Assembly: GCA_016790395.1 (NCBI GenBank)
Contig: JAEUPH010000292.1
Coordinates: 1-57,541 of the forward strand
DNA from: Rubrivivax sp.
Lineage (GTDB): Bacteria; Pseudomonadota; Gammaproteobacteria; Burkholderiales; Burkholderiaceae_C
Length of the DNA stretch: 57,541 nt
Direction of reading: 5' to 3'
The stretch's first letter is position 1; each line of letters opens with the position of its first letter. Shown piece by piece: positions 17,391-27,250 of the stretch. A program made the translations under genes and the position numbers. Under the pieces are notes generated by a model. It had not been told where the DNA came from. It worked only from the letters and a program-made list of their open reading frames with translations, and did not search any database.

Positions 17391-19262
17391 TCAGACTTCT
17401 TCGAGCTTGCGGCCGGCCAGTGCCTGGCGGATGCCCTGGTTCATGCGGGCCGCGGCGAAAGCCTCGGTGCCGGTGGCCAGGGCCTTGACGGCCTCGTCGA
17501 TGGCGGCCGCGTCGTCGGAGGCCGCGATGGCCTGCGTCGCATCGACCAGCGCCTCGATGTCGCGCCGCTCTTCGGCGGAGAGCAGCGCGCCATCGGCCGC
17601 CAGGGCCGAACGCGTGGCCAGCACCATGCGCTCGGCCTCCACCCTCGCCTCGCGCAGCGCGCGCGCCGCCATGTCGGCCTCGGCGTGGCTGAAACCGTCC
17701 TTGAGCATCTGCGCGATCTGGTCGTCGGCCAGGCCGTAGCTGGGCTTCACCGTCACGGCGGCTTCCACGCCCGAGAGCTGCTCGCGAGCGGACACGCTCA
17801 GCAGTCCGTCGGCATCGACCTGGAAGGTGACGCGGATGCGCGCCGCACCCGCGACCATGGGCGGAATGCCACGCAGTTCGAAGCGCGCGAGCGACCGGCA
17901 TTCGCTCACCAGGTCGCGCTCGCCCTGCAGCACGTGGATGGCCATGGCCGTCTGCCCGTCCTGGAAGGTGGTGAACTCCTGCGCCTTGGCCACCGGGAGG
18001 GTGGTGTTGCGCTCGATCACGCGCTCCACCAACCCGCCCATGGTCTCCAGGCCCAGGCTGAGCGCGATGACGTCCAGCAGCAGCAGTTCGCCGTCCTTGG
18101 CGTTGCCGGCCAGCGCATTGGCCTGGATGGCGGCGCCGATGGCCACCACCTCGTCGGGGTTCACGTTGGTCAGCACCTCGCGGCCGAAGAGTTCGCTCAC
18201 CGCCGCGCGCACACGCGGCATGCGCGTGCTGCCGCCCACCATCACCACGCCCTGCACGTCCACGGGCTTCACCCGGGCGTCGCGCAGCACCCGGCGCACG
18301 GCGCTGAGGGTGCGGTCGAGCAGGGGCGCGGTGGCGACTTCGAAGTCCCGGCGCGTGACTCGTGCGCTCAGCGGCCCGTGTTCCTGCAGACTGAGGGTGT
18401 GGGTGGTCTCGTCGGCATCGGTCAGGTCGTGCTTGATGGCGCGCGCCGTGGCCAGCAGCAGGCGCTTGTCGTTGGCGGAATGCGTGGCCAGCACCGGCCA
18501 GCCGCGCTGGCGCAGCACCATCTCGACGATCGCCTCGTCGAAGTCGTCGCCGCCGAGCGCCGCGTCACCACCGGTGCCCACCACCTCGAAGACGCCGCGC
18601 GTCAGTCTCAGCAGGCTGAAGTCGAAGGTGCCACCGCCCAGGTCGTAGACCGCGTAGAGGCCCTCGCTGGCGTTGTCCAGGCCATAGGCCACGGCCGCTG
18701 CCGTCGGCTCGCTGATCAGGCGCAGCACGTTCAGGCCCGCCAGTTCGGCGGCGTCCTTGGTGGCCTGGCGCTGGGCATCGTCGAAGTAGGCCGGCACGGT
18801 GACGACGGCACCGTGGAGTTCGTCGGAGTCGAACGTGTCCTCGGCGCGCTGGCGCAGTGTGGCCAGGATCTCGGCCGAGAACTCGACCGGCGTCTTGATG
18901 CCGTCCCGCGTGGCGATGGCCACCATGCCGGCACCGTCGACGAATTGGTAGGGCAGCTTGTCGGCACCCGCCACGTCGGCCTGCTTGCGGCCCATGAATC
19001 GCTTGACGGACACCAGCGTGTTGGCCGCATCCTCGGCCTGCGTGTCGCGCGCGTCGAAGCCGATGAGCCGCCGGCCGCCGCCGAGGTAGCGCACGGCCGA
19101 GGGAAGCAACACGCGCCCTTGCGCGTCGGGCAGGCACTCGGCCACGCCATGGCGCACGGCGGCCACCAGCGAGTTCGTGGTGCCGAGATCGATGCCCACG
19201 GCGACGCGCCGCTGGTGAGGGTCGGGGGCCTGGCCGGGTTCTGAAATCTGTAGCAGCGCCAT
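17391..19262 (-). CDS. hscA: Fe-S cluster assembly chaperone HscA (Hsp70 family)
   Basis: Specialised Hsp70 that with HscB drives cluster transfer from IscU; 623 aa. The nucleotide-binding domain (to about residue 390) has [30 protein letters not shown] and [14 protein letters not shown]. The substrate-binding domain follows ([20 protein letters not shown]), with a helical lid at the C-terminus. It starts 12 bp after hscB. Confidence 0.96.
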   Translation of the reverse strand: MALLQISEPGQAPDPHQRRVAVGIDLGTTNSLVAAVRHGVAECLPDAQGRVLLPSAVRYLGGGRRLIGFDARDTQAEDAANTLVSVKRFMGRKQADVAGADKLPYQFVDGAGMVAIATRDGIKTPVEFSAEILATLRQRAEDTFDSDELHGAVVTVPAYFDDAQRQATKDAAELAGLNVLRLISEPTAAAVAYGLDNASEGLYAVYDLGGGTFDFSLLRLTRGVFEVVGTGGDAALGGDDFDEAIVEMVLRQRGWPVLATHSANDKRLLLATARAIKHDLTDADETTHTLSLQEHGPLSARVTRRDFEVATAPLLDRTLSAVRRVLRDARVKPVDVQGVVMVGGSTRMPRVRAAVSELFGREVLTNVNPDEVVAIGAAIQANALAGNAKDGELLLLDVIALSLGLETMGGLVERVIERNTTLPVAKAQEFTTFQDGQTAMAIHVLQGERDLVSECRSLARFELRGIPPMVAGAARIRVTFQVDADGLLSVSAREQLSGVEAAVTVKPSYGLADDQIAQMLKDGFSHAEADMAARALREARVEAERMVLATRSALAADGALLSAEERRDIEALVDATQAIAASDDAAAIDEAVKALATGTEAFAAARMNQGIRQALAGRKLEEV

Positions 19263-19274
19263 GGTGGTGTCGGG

Positions 19275-19799
19275 TCAGCGCGAAGGGTCCAGCACGTCGA
19301 GGCGGCGTGCAATGTCTTCGCGGAATCGGGCCACGAACATCAGCGCGCGCACCTGGGCCGCGGCGGCCGCCGTGTCGCCGCGTTCGTCCAGCAAGATGGC
19401 CAGTTCGGCGATGCGGCGTGCCTCGTCGGCCGCCACGGTGTCGTCCAGTTGCTCCACCGCGGCGGTGCCCGAGGCCTCTTCGAGGGCCTCGCGCCAGGCC
19501 ATCTGCTGCATCAGGAAGGCGCCCGGCATGGCCGTGTTGTTCTCGGCCTGCACCGGCAGACCGCGCAGCTCGCAGAGGTAGGCGGCGCGGCTGAGCGGGT
19601 CCTTCAGGCGCTGGTAAGCCTCGTTCACGCGCACGGCCCACTGCATGGCGATGCGCTGGGCCGCAGCGCCCTCGGACGCAAAGCGGTCCGGATGCACCCG
19701 CGCCTGCAGCTCGCGCCGCCGGGCGTCGATGTCGGCGCGGTCCAGCGCCTGGCGCTGCGGCAGGCCGAAGAGGGTGAAGTCATCGTCGGTGAGCTTCAC
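19275..19799 (-). CDS. hscB: Fe-S cluster co-chaperone HscB (J-domain protein)
   Basis: J-protein of 174 aa. The J domain spans about residues 5-75 with the HPD motif in ARVHPDRFASEG, which stimulates HscA ATPase; the C-terminal three-helix part binds IscU. The gene overlaps the upstream GNAT gene by 4 bp (ATGA-type), so the two are translationally coupled. Confidence 0.95.
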   Translation of the reverse strand: MKLTDDDFTLFGLPQRQALDRADIDARRRELQARVHPDRFASEGAAAQRIAMQWAVRVNEAYQRLKDPLSRAAYLCELRGLPVQAENNTAMPGAFLMQQMAWREALEEASGTAAVEQLDDTVAADEARRIAELAILLDERGDTAAAAAQVRALMFVARFREDIARRLDVLDPSR

Positions 19800-20287
19800 A
19801 GTGCCTTCTCGTAGAAGACCGACAGCCCGTTGTCGGGGTAACCGCCGAAAGCCGTACGCGGACGGTAGCCCTCGCGTTCGTACAGGCGCACGGCCTCGGT
19901 CTGTGCGCTGCCCGTCTCCAGCAGCGCGAGCGCAAATCCCTCGGCACGCAGCCCGTCCTCGAGGGCGGCGATCAACCGGGCGCCGATGCGTTCGCCCCTG
20001 AAGGCCGGATCCACGTACATGCGCTTGATCTCGCCGTAGCGGAGGCCGCGGGTGGCAGGCTCGCCCTGCATGCGCCTGAAGGCCGCGGTGCCCACGGCGC
20101 GGCCGCCGGGCAGGTTCTCGCGCGCCACGTAGAAGGCGATCTCGGGCTGCAGCAAATCGTGCACGTCCAGGATGTGGTTGGCCTCGGGTTCGTAGAGGCT
20201 GCCCAGGTAGGCGTCCAGCTCGGCGAGCAGATCCATCACTTCAGGCTGGTCAGGACGTTCGGGGCGGATGACGATGCGGTCGGACAT
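19796..20287 (-). CDS. GNAT-family N-acetyltransferase inside the isc operon
   Basis: 163-aa GNAT protein. The start MSDRIVIRPERPDQPEVMDL is chosen by length and composition; the longer frame reaches into iscA. Motif A of the fold is IKRMYVDPAFRGERIGARLI, with the R-G-x-x-I-G acetyl-CoA loop; motif B is LLETGSAQTEAVRLYEREGY. The substrate is unknown. It lies between iscA and hscB, where the usual operon has nothing, and overlaps hscB by 4 bp, so it is expressed with the Fe-S genes. Confidence 0.87.
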   Translation of the reverse strand: MSDRIVIRPERPDQPEVMDLLAELDAYLGSLYEPEANHILDVHDLLQPEIAFYVARENLPGGRAVGTAAFRRMQGEPATRGLRYGEIKRMYVDPAFRGERIGARLIAALEDGLRAEGFALALLETGSAQTEAVRLYEREGYRPRTAFGGYPDNGLSVFYEKAL

Positions 20288-20357
20288 GGTGCACGGGGGA
20301 TTGAAAACAACAGGGCGCGGCTGCCGAGCCGCGCCCTGCGCCAGGGAGCGCTGCGCT

Positions 20358-20681
20358 TCAGACGCGGAAGGATTCTCCACATCCGCAGCGGTCCTTCTCG
20401 CGCGGGTTGTGGAACTTGAAACCCTCGTTGAGCCCTTCGCGGACGAAATCCAGCTCGGTGCCGTCGATGTAAGGCAGGCTCTTGGGGTCGATCAGCACCT
20501 TGACGCCATGGTCCTCGAAGACGATGTCCTCGGGCGCGATGTCGTCGGCGTACTCCAGCTTGTAGGCCAGTCCCGAGCAACCGGTGGTCTTCACGCCCAG
20601 TCGCACGCCCACGCCCTTGCCCCGGCGCCCGAGGTAGCGCGTGACGTGCCGCGCTGCGGCTTCAGTGAGGGTGACAGCCAT
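20358..20681 (-). CDS. iscA: Fe-S cluster assembly carrier IscA
   Basis: A-type carrier, 107 aa. The three ligand cysteines are in [12 protein letters not shown] and DRCGCGESF. Length and spacing (10 bp after iscU) are standard. It delivers clusters, especially [4Fe-4S], to apoproteins. Confidence 0.96.
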   Translation of the reverse strand: MAVTLTEAAARHVTRYLGRRGKGVGVRLGVKTTGCSGLAYKLEYADDIAPEDIVFEDHGVKVLIDPKSLPYIDGTELDFVREGLNEGFKFHNPREKDRCGCGESFRV

Positions 20682-20691
20682 CTCGTCGCGT

Positions 20692-21096
20692 TCAGTGGGC
20701 CGGTTGTGCCGGGGCGCCGTGCTTGGCCTTGTAGTCGTCCACCGCCGCCTTGATGGCGTCCTCGGCCAGGATGGAGCAGTGGATCTTCACCGGCGGCAGC
20801 GCCAGTTCCTCGGCGATCTGCGTGTTCTTGATGGCCACCGCCTCGTCGAGCGTCTTGCCTTTCACCCATTCGGTGACGAGCGAGCTGGACGCGATGGCCG
20901 AGCCGCAGCCGTAGGTCTTGAAGCGCGCGTCCTCGATCAGGCCCGTGGCCGGGTTCACCTTGATCTGCAGCTTCATCACGTCGCCGCAGGCCGGCGCACC
21001 CACCATGCCGGTGCCTACCGAGTCGTCGCCCTTGTCGAAGCCGCCCACGTTGCGCGGGTTCTCGTAGTGGTCAACCACCTTGTCGCTGTATGCCAT
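20692..21096 (-). CDS. iscU: Fe-S cluster scaffold IscU
   Basis: Scaffold on which IscS-derived sulfur and iron are assembled, 134 aa. Ligands are visible in [31 protein letters not shown] and the third cysteine in [15 protein letters not shown]. The LPPVK motif recognised by HscA is intact. Confidence 0.97.
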   Translation of the reverse strand: MAYSDKVVDHYENPRNVGGFDKGDDSVGTGMVGAPACGDVMKLQIKVNPATGLIEDARFKTYGCGSAIASSSLVTEWVKGKTLDEAVAIKNTQIAEELALPPVKIHCSILAEDAIKAAVDDYKAKHGAPAQPAH

Positions 21097-21115
21097 GTCC
21101 GTACTCCTTGGAAAC

Positions 21116-22330
21116 TCAGTGCGCCGCCCACTGGATGGTGCTGAGGTCGACGCCGTCCTTGAACATCTCCCACAGCGGCGACAGCTCGCGCAGCTTGGCC
21201 ACGCGGTCCTGCAGCGTGCTCACCGCATAGTCGATCTCCTCGGCCGTGGTGTAGCGGCCGATGGTCATGCGCAGGCTGCTGTGCGCCAGTTCGTCGCTGC
21301 GGCCCAGGGCGCGAAGCACGTAGCTGGGTTCCAGGCTGGCGCTGGTACAGGCCGAGCCCGAGCTCACGGCCAAGCCCTTGACGCCCATGATCAGGCTCTC
21401 GCCTTCGACGAAGTTGAAGCTCGCGTTGATGTTGTGCGGGACGCGGCGCTCCAGGTCGCCGTTGATGAACACCTGCTCGATCTTGCCGATGCCCGCCAGC
21501 AACCGCTGCTGCAGCATGCGCACGCGTTCGATCTCGGTGCCCATCTCGGCCTGTGCGATGGCGAAGGCCGCGCCCATGCCCACGCATTGGTGCGTGGGCA
21601 GCGTGCCGCTGCGCATGCCGCGCTCGTGGCCGCCGCCGTGCATCTGCGCCTCGATGCGCACGCGCGGCTTGCGGCGCACGTAGAGCGCGCCGATGCCCTT
21701 GGGGCCGTAGGTCTTGTGCGAGGCCAGGCTCATCAGGTCGACCGGCAGCGTGGCGATGTCCACGGCCACCTTGCCCGTGGCCTGCGCCGCGTCGACGTGG
21801 AAGATGATCCCGCGCTCGCGGCACATCGTGCCGATGGCGGGAATGTCCTGGATCACGCCGATCTCGTTGTTGACCAGCATCACGGAGACGAGGATCGTGT
21901 CCTTGCGCAGCGTGTCTCGGAACCTGTCCAGGTCGAGCAGGCCGTTCTCCTGCACGTCGAGGTAGGTGACCTCGAAGCCCTGGCGCTCCAGCTCGCGCAT
22001 GGTGTCCAGCGTGGCCTTGTGCTCCGTCTTCACCGTCACCAGGTGCTTGCCGCGGCTGCCGTAGAAATGCGCCGCACCCTTCAGCGCGAGGTTGATGCTC
22101 TCGGTGGCGCCACTGGTCCACACGATCTCGCGCGGGTCGGCGTTGATGAGCGCGGCCACCTGGCCGCGCGCCTTCTCCACCGCCTCTTCGGCCTCCCAGC
22201 CCCAGGCGTGGCTGCGTGACGCCGGGTTGCCGAAGTGCTCCCGCAGCCAGGGCACCATCGCGTCGACCACACGCGAGTCGCACGGCGTCGTCGCGCCGTA
22301 GTCCATGTAGATGGGGAAATGGGGGGTCAT
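21116..22330 (-). CDS. iscS: Cysteine desulfurase IscS
   Basis: PLP enzyme that converts cysteine to alanine and a persulfide; 404 aa. The start [19 protein letters not shown] is the family N-terminus (the longer frame has no similarity). The PLP lysine motif is [15 protein letters not shown] and the catalytic cysteine loop is [18 protein letters not shown]. It precedes iscU by 19 bp. Confidence 0.97.
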   Translation of the reverse strand: MTPHFPIYMDYGATTPCDSRVVDAMVPWLREHFGNPASRSHAWGWEAEEAVEKARGQVAALINADPREIVWTSGATESINLALKGAAHFYGSRGKHLVTVKTEHKATLDTMRELERQGFEVTYLDVQENGLLDLDRFRDTLRKDTILVSVMLVNNEIGVIQDIPAIGTMCRERGIIFHVDAAQATGKVAVDIATLPVDLMSLASHKTYGPKGIGALYVRRKPRVRIEAQMHGGGHERGMRSGTLPTHQCVGMGAAFAIAQAEMGTEIERVRMLQQRLLAGIGKIEQVFINGDLERRVPHNINASFNFVEGESLIMGVKGLAVSSGSACTSASLEPSYVLRALGRSDELAHSSLRMTIGRYTTAEEIDYAVSTLQDRVAKLRELSPLWEMFKDGVDLSTIQWAAH

Positions 22331-22344
22331 GGGAAAGACGGCGA

Positions 22345-22878
22345 TTACTTGGTGAAGGTGTTGCCGAGGGCGAAGACCGAGTTCGGGGCCGTGACCTTGA
22401 TGGGCTTGACCACGGGCGCGCTGGAGATTGCACGCTTGACGGGCGTGGCGTCGATGGACACGCCCTTGGCGATCTGCTCGTCCACCAGCTTCTGCAGCGA
22501 AATGGAGTCGAGGTACTCGATCATCTTGGCGTTGAGGCTGGCCCACAGGTCATGCGTCATGCACTTGCCGGCGTCCTCGCCCATGCAGGTTTCCTTGCCG
22601 CCACAACCGGTGGCGTCGATGGGTTCATCGACCGCCACGATGATGTCGGCGACCGTGATCTCGCCTGCGCCGCGGCCCAGCGAATAGCCGCCGCCCGGGC
22701 CGCGCGTGCTCTCCACCAGTTCATGACGGCGCAGCTTGCCGAACAGCTGTTCCAGGTAGGACAGAGAGATCTGCTGACGCTGGCTGATGGCCGCCAGGGC
22801 CACCGGGCCGGTGTTGGAGCGCAGCGCGAGGTCGATCATCGCCGTGACGGCAAAACGGCCTTTGGTGGTGAGTCGCAT
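22345..22878 (-). CDS. iscR: Fe-S cluster-dependent regulator IscR
   Basis: Rrf2-family repressor, 177 aa. A winged helix occupies residues 1-65 ([19 protein letters not shown]). The [2Fe-2S] ligands Cys-x5-Cys-x5-Cys plus His are in the segment [19 protein letters not shown]. It is the first gene of the isc operon. Its own promoter at 22981-23028 contains two matches to IscR type 1 sites, so feedback repression is expected. Confidence 0.96.
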   Translation of the reverse strand: MRLTTKGRFAVTAMIDLALRSNTGPVALAAISQRQQISLSYLEQLFGKLRRHELVESTRGPGGGYSLGRGAGEITVADIIVAVDEPIDATGCGGKETCMGEDAGKCMTHDLWASLNAKMIEYLDSISLQKLVDEQIAKGVSIDATPVKRAISSAPVVKPIKVTAPNSVFALGNTFTK

Positions 22879-22980
22879 CGAAATCTCCTGGTGCGCAGCG
22901 CGCGGGCTCGGCCGTCCGGCCGAGCCTGGGGTTGACGGGACCCGGCTCGTGACCGGGTGACCCGGGACTGTGGCAGATTT

Positions 22981-23028
22981 GCCCCAGTAATTAAGTCAAG
23001 TATAGCGGTTCCTGAGCATTTTAGTCAA
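22981..23028 (-). promoter_or_regulatory. isc promoter with two IscR-type boxes
   Basis: Minus strand: -35 TTGACT (23023-23028), 18-bp spacer, -10 TATACT (22999-23004). Two related stretches, TTGACTAAAATGCTCAGG over the -35 and spacer and CTTGACTTAATTACTGGGG over the -10 and start, share TTGACT-A/T-rich-CT/AGG with the type 1 IscR site. The leader to iscR is about 115 nt. This AT-rich block begins right at the stop of the upstream phosphatase gene. Confidence 0.82.
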
Positions 23029-23029
23029 G

Positions 23030-23584
23030 TTACCGAAGCCCCGGCGGCGTGGTGCCGAGGGCCGCCTGCAACCGGGGCAGAAGGCCGTCGCAGGCGTCCT
23101 CCACCAGGTCCAGCACATGGTCGAAGCCGGCTGCCGCGCCGTAGTAGGGGTCAGGCACCGCCAGGAGGTCCGGGTGATGCCTGGCATGCAGCATCAGCGG
23201 CTCGATGCGCGCCGAGTGGCCTTTGGGTGCCCGCTTGCTCAGCCACTCGAGGTTGGCCTCGTCCATCGCCAGGATCCACTGGAAGCGCGTGAAGTCCTCG
23301 GGCACCACGGGGCGTGCGCGCAGCCCGGCGATGTCGTAGCCGCGCTGGGCCGCATGGCGGATGGCCCGTGCATCGGGCGGCTCACCCGAGTGGTAGCCGT
23401 GCGTGCCCGCGGAGTCCACCTGCACCACGCCGGCCAGGCCCGCGCGCTGCAGCCGCGCGCGCAGCACGCCCTCGGCCGTGGGCGAACGGCAGATGTTGCC
23501 CATGCAGACCATCAGCACGCGCAGCTGCGGCTCGGGCCCGCTGTCTCCGCTGCTCTGCAGCCACTGCTTGAGGCGCCCGATCAT
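23030..23584 (-). CDS. Low-molecular-weight protein-tyrosine phosphatase
   Basis: 184 aa. The phosphatase loop [14 protein letters not shown] has the C-x5-R-S signature (Cys about 27), and the general acid loop is [12 protein letters not shown]. It is cytosolic. It overlaps uvrB by 4 bp at its start and ends just before the isc promoter. Partners are unknown; in some bacteria this family acts on tyrosine kinases of capsule export, but no such genes are in view. Confidence 0.93.
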   Translation of the reverse strand: MIGRLKQWLQSSGDSGPEPQLRVLMVCMGNICRSPTAEGVLRARLQRAGLAGVVQVDSAGTHGYHSGEPPDARAIRHAAQRGYDIAGLRARPVVPEDFTRFQWILAMDEANLEWLSKRAPKGHSARIEPLMLHARHHPDLLAVPDPYYGAAAGFDHVLDLVEDACDGLLPRLQAALGTTPPGLR

Positions 23585-25698
23585 CGGGCGCCCCCGGCCG
23601 GCGGTGGCACGAGCGGCACGACGTCGTGACCCGCGCCGCCGAAGGCCTGCTCGCGCAACAGTGCCAACTGGTCACGCACACGTGCCGCCTTCTCGAACTC
23701 CAGGTTGCGGGCGTGATCGAGCATCTGCTTCTCCAGCGCCTTGATGCGCTTGCCGAGGTCCTTCTCGGACAGGGCTTCCACCTCGGCCGCAGCCTTGGCG
23801 GCCTTCAGGTCGTCCTTCGCGGTCTTGTCGGACACCACGCCATCGATGAGGTCGCGGATGCGCGTCGTCACGCTCTTGGGCGTGATGCCCAGTGCCAGGT
23901 TGTGCGCGATCTGCTTGGCGCGGCGGCGCTCGGTCTCGCCGATGGCCGCCTTCATCGAGTCGGTCATCTTGTCGGCGTACAGGATGGCCTTGCCGTTGAC
24001 GTTGCGCGCCGCGCGCCCGATGGTCTGGATGAGGCTGCGCTCGGCGCGCAGGAAGCCTTCCTTGTCGGCATCCAGGATGGCCACGAGAGACACCTCGGGA
24101 AGGTCCAGCCCTTCACGCAGCAGGTTGATGCCCACCAGCACGTCGAACAGGCCCAGGCGCAGGTCGCGCAGGATCTCCACACGCTCGACCGTGTCGACAT
24201 CGCTGTGCAGGTAGCGCACCTTCACGCCGTTCTCGGACAGGTACTCCGTCAGCTGCTCGGCCATGCGCTTGGTCAGCGTGGTGATCAGCACGCGCTCGTT
24301 CTTGACGATGCGGTCGCGGATCTCCTGCAGCACGTCGTCCACCTGCGTGAGCGCGGGGCGTACCTCCACCTCGGGGTCGATCAGGCCGGTGGGCCGCACC
24401 ACCTGCTCCACCACCTGGCCGGCATGTTCCTTCTCGTAGTTGGCCGGCGTGGCCGAGACGAACACCGCCTGGCGGATCTTGCCCTCGAACTCCTCGAACT
24501 TCAGCGGGCGGTTGTCGAGGGCGCTGGGCAGGCGGAAGCCGTACTCCACCAGCGTGGTCTTGCGTGCCTTGTCGCCGTTGTACATGCCGCCGAACTGGCC
24601 GATCAGCACATGGCTCTCGTCCATGAACATCAATGCGTCCGACGGCAGGTAGTCCACCAGCGTCGGTGGCGGGTCGCCGGGCTTCGCCCCCGACAGGTGC
24701 CGCGTGTAGTTCTCGATGCCCTTGCAGTGCCCCACCTCCTGCAGCATCTCCAGGTCGAAGCGCGTGCGCTGCTCCAGGCGCTGCGCTTCCACCAGCTTGC
24801 CGGCCTTCACGAACTCGTCCAGGCGCTGGCGCAGCTCGTCCTTGATGGTGGCGATGGCATCCACCACGCGTTCGCGCGGCGTCACGTAATGGCTGCTGGG
24901 GTAGACCGTGAAGCGAGGGATCTTCTGCCGCACCTTGCCGGTCAGCGGGTCCAGCAGCATCAGGCTCTCCACCTCGTCGTCGAAGAGTTCCATGCGCAGC
25001 GCGAGTTCGCTGTGCTCGGCGGGGAACACGTCGATGGTGTCGCCGCGCACGCGGAAGCTGCCGCGGCTGAAGTCCAGCTCGTTGCGCTTGTACTGCATGC
25101 GGATGAGCTGGGCGATGGCGTCGCGCTGGCTGAGCTTGTCGCCCACGCGCAGCGTCATCACCATCTGGTGGTAGTCGGCCGGGTTGCCGATGCCGTAGAT
25201 GGCGCTCACGCTGGCCACGATGACCACGTCACGCCGCTCCAGCAGGCTCTTGGTGGCACTCAGCCGCATCTGCTCGATGTGCTCGTTGATCGCGCTGTCC
25301 TTCTCGATGAACAGGTCGCGCTGCGGCACGTAGGCCTCGGGCTGGTAGTAGTCGTAGTAGCTGACGAAGTACTCCACCGCGTTCTTCGGAAAGAAATCGC
25401 GGAACTCGGCGTACAGCTGCGCGGCCAGCGTCTTGTTGGGCGCGAACACGATGGCCGGACGACCCAGGCGCGCGATGACGTTGGCCATGGTGAAGGTCTT
25501 GCCCGAGCCCGTCACGCCCAGCAGGGTCTGAAAGGCCAGGCCGTCCTCGATGCCTTCCACCAGCTGCGCGATGGCGGTCGGCTGGTCTCCCGCCGGCGCG
25601 AAGGCCTGGAACAGCTGGAAGGGCGAACCGGGGAAGGTGACGAATTCGCCAGCACGCGCAGGGGCGTCGTCCTGGGAAACTTCGGCCAGGGCGCTCAT
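23581..25698 (-). CDS. uvrB: Excinuclease ABC subunit B
   Basis: DNA damage-recognition helicase of nucleotide excision repair, 705 aa. Walker A is [16 protein letters not shown], the beta-hairpin region is [16 protein letters not shown], the DEAD-like box is [10 protein letters not shown] and motif VI is QTIGRAARN. The C-terminal UVR domain that binds UvrC is in [19 protein letters not shown]. No CTGT-N8-ACAG LexA box is seen in the 148 bp upstream, so SOS control is not supported. Confidence 0.97.
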   Translation of the reverse strand: MSALAEVSQDDAPARAGEFVTFPGSPFQLFQAFAPAGDQPTAIAQLVEGIEDGLAFQTLLGVTGSGKTFTMANVIARLGRPAIVFAPNKTLAAQLYAEFRDFFPKNAVEYFVSYYDYYQPEAYVPQRDLFIEKDSAINEHIEQMRLSATKSLLERRDVVIVASVSAIYGIGNPADYHQMVMTLRVGDKLSQRDAIAQLIRMQYKRNELDFSRGSFRVRGDTIDVFPAEHSELALRMELFDDEVESLMLLDPLTGKVRQKIPRFTVYPSSHYVTPRERVVDAIATIKDELRQRLDEFVKAGKLVEAQRLEQRTRFDLEMLQEVGHCKGIENYTRHLSGAKPGDPPPTLVDYLPSDALMFMDESHVLIGQFGGMYNGDKARKTTLVEYGFRLPSALDNRPLKFEEFEGKIRQAVFVSATPANYEKEHAGQVVEQVVRPTGLIDPEVEVRPALTQVDDVLQEIRDRIVKNERVLITTLTKRMAEQLTEYLSENGVKVRYLHSDVDTVERVEILRDLRLGLFDVLVGINLLREGLDLPEVSLVAILDADKEGFLRAERSLIQTIGRAARNVNGKAILYADKMTDSMKAAIGETERRRAKQIAHNLALGITPKSVTTRIRDLIDGVVSDKTAKDDLKAAKAAAEVEALSEKDLGKRIKALEKQMLDHARNLEFEKAARVRDQLALLREQAFGGAGHDVVPLVPPPAGGAR

Positions 25699-25846
25699 GC
25701 GGTCTCCGAGGCAGGCGGTCGGATGGGGAAGCGAGGCAAGGGTGACACTTAGAATCCCGGGGAAACCCCAAGGGTAGCGCAGCCCGCCGGTCCTCTGCCG
25801 TCACCGGGAAGGTGCTACCGACACCCCGTCGTCAGGAACCACCCCC

Positions 25847-27052
25847 ATGTCCGCATCGCTTTTCGCCGCCGTCGAGATGGCGCCCCGTGACCCCATCCTC
25901 GGTCTGAACGAGCAGTTCAACGCCGACACCACGCCCGGCAAGGTGAATCTGGGCGTCGGCGTGTACTTCAACGACGAAGGCAAGCTGCCGGTGCTGAGGT
26001 GCGTGGCCGCGGCCGAGAAGCAGCTGCTCGAAGCCCCCAAGGCGAAGAACTACCTGCCCATCGACGGCATCGCTGCCTATGACAAGGCGGTGCAGGCGCT
26101 GGTCTTCGGCGCCGGCAGCGCGGCCGTCACCGAAGGCCGCGTGGCCACCGCACAGGCCCTGGGCGGCACGGGCGGTCTGCGCGTGGGCGCCGACCTGCTG
26201 AAGAAGGTGAACCCCGCCGCCAAGGTGCTGATCAGCGACCCCAGCTGGGAAAACCACCGCGCCCTGTTCACGCAGGCCGGCTTCACGGTCGAAGCCTATC
26301 CCTACTACGACGCCGCCACCCGCGGCATCCGCGTCGAGGCCATGCTGGCCACGCTGCGCGCCGCCGCGCCGGGCACCATCGTCGTGTTGCACGCCTGCTG
26401 CCACAACCCCACCGGCTGCGACATCACGCCGGCGCAATGGGAGCAGGTGGCCGCCACCTGTGCCGAAGCCGGCCTCGTGCCCTTCCTGGACATGGCCTAC
26501 CAGGGCTTCGGCGAAGGCATCGCCGAAGACGGCGCCGCCGTGCAGTGCTTCCTGAAGGCCGGCCAGCAGTTCTTCGTCTCGACCTCCTTCTCCAAGAGCT
26601 TTTCGCTGTATGGCGAACGCGTGGGGGCGGTGAGCGTGGTCTGCGGCAGCGCCGAAGAGGCCGGCCGCGTGCTGTCGCAGATGAAGATCGTCATCCGCAC
26701 GAACTATTCCAACCCGCCCACCTTCGGCGCCACCGTCGTGGCCACGGTGCTGAACACGCCGGAACTGCGTGCGATGTGGGAAGAAGAACTGGCCGGCATG
26801 CGCGAGCGCATCCGCGCCACGCGCCGAGCGCTGGTGGACAAGCTGGGCGCCGCCGGCGTGAAGGGCGACCTCTCCTACATCACCGCGCAGAAGGGCATGT
26901 TCAGCTATTCGGGTCTGGCCAAGGAGCAGATGCAGCGCCTGCGCAGCGAATTCGGCGTCTACGGCGTGGACTCGGGTCGCATCTGCGTGGCTGCCATCAA
27001 CAGCCGCAACATCGACACGGTCGTCGCCGCGCTGGCCAAGGTGATGGGCTGA
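25847..27052 (+). CDS. tyrB: Aromatic amino acid / aspartate aminotransferase
   Basis: Class Ia aminotransferase, 401 aa. Typical segments: APRDPILGLNEQFNADT at the start, VVLHACCHNPTGCDITPAQW, and the PLP lysine in TSFSKSFSLYGERVG. The C-terminus has GRICVAAINSRNID. It interconverts aspartate or aromatic amino acids with their 2-oxo acids; tyrB versus aspC cannot be settled by eye. It is divergent from uvrB. A possible -10 (TAGAAT, 25750-25755) precedes it but has no clear -35. Confidence 0.87.
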   Translation: MSASLFAAVEMAPRDPILGLNEQFNADTTPGKVNLGVGVYFNDEGKLPVLRCVAAAEKQLLEAPKAKNYLPIDGIAAYDKAVQALVFGAGSAAVTEGRVATAQALGGTGGLRVGADLLKKVNPAAKVLISDPSWENHRALFTQAGFTVEAYPYYDAATRGIRVEAMLATLRAAAPGTIVVLHACCHNPTGCDITPAQWEQVAATCAEAGLVPFLDMAYQGFGEGIAEDGAAVQCFLKAGQQFFVSTSFSKSFSLYGERVGAVSVVCGSAEEAGRVLSQMKIVIRTNYSNPPTFGATVVATVLNTPELRAMWEEELAGMRERIRATRRALVDKLGAAGVKGDLSYITAQKGMFSYSGLAKEQMQRLRSEFGVYGVDSGRICVAAINSRNIDTVVAALAKVMG

Positions 27053-27066
27053 GCGAGACGAGGGCC

Positions 27067-27088
27067 GACTGTCGCGCGGGCGACAGTC
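27067..27088 (+). terminator. Hairpin after the aminotransferase gene
   Basis: GACTGTCG/CGACAGTC 8-bp stem with a 6-nt loop, 15 bp after the stop. There is no T run, so it may protect the 3' end or act with Rho rather than terminate alone. Confidence 0.4.
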
Positions 27089-27174
27089 TGCGCGTGCCCG
27101 GCACGCGAACACCCTGGTTTTCGCGCTTTCGAGAGCGCTCTCCAGGGCGCACCATGACGGAGAGCTTGCCTAAA

Positions 27175-27191
27175 TTGCTGCAGTGCAGCAA
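27175..27191 (+). promoter_or_regulatory. 17-bp palindrome upstream of phaZ, probable PhaR operator
   Basis: TTGCTGCA-G-TGCAGCAA is a perfect palindrome with 8-bp arms. It contains CTGC-N3-GCAG, the type of site described for the PHB-responsive repressor PhaR. It lies 60 bp before the depolymerase start, so coupling of phaZ expression to PHB granules is likely. PhaR itself is not in the window. Confidence 0.65.
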
Positions 27192-27250
27192 GATCGGGCT
27201 GAAACCGGTTGCATCCAGGCCGGGCGGTTGCTGCTGAGGAGTCCCATTCC

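Noticed and set aside
23626-25752. 708-codon open frame antisense to uvrB
   Set aside because: Shadow of uvrB; rich in His/Gln/Leu with no family resemblance.
25699-25846. LexA-type SOS box for uvrB
   Set aside because: No CTGT-N8-ACAG sequence is present in the gap.
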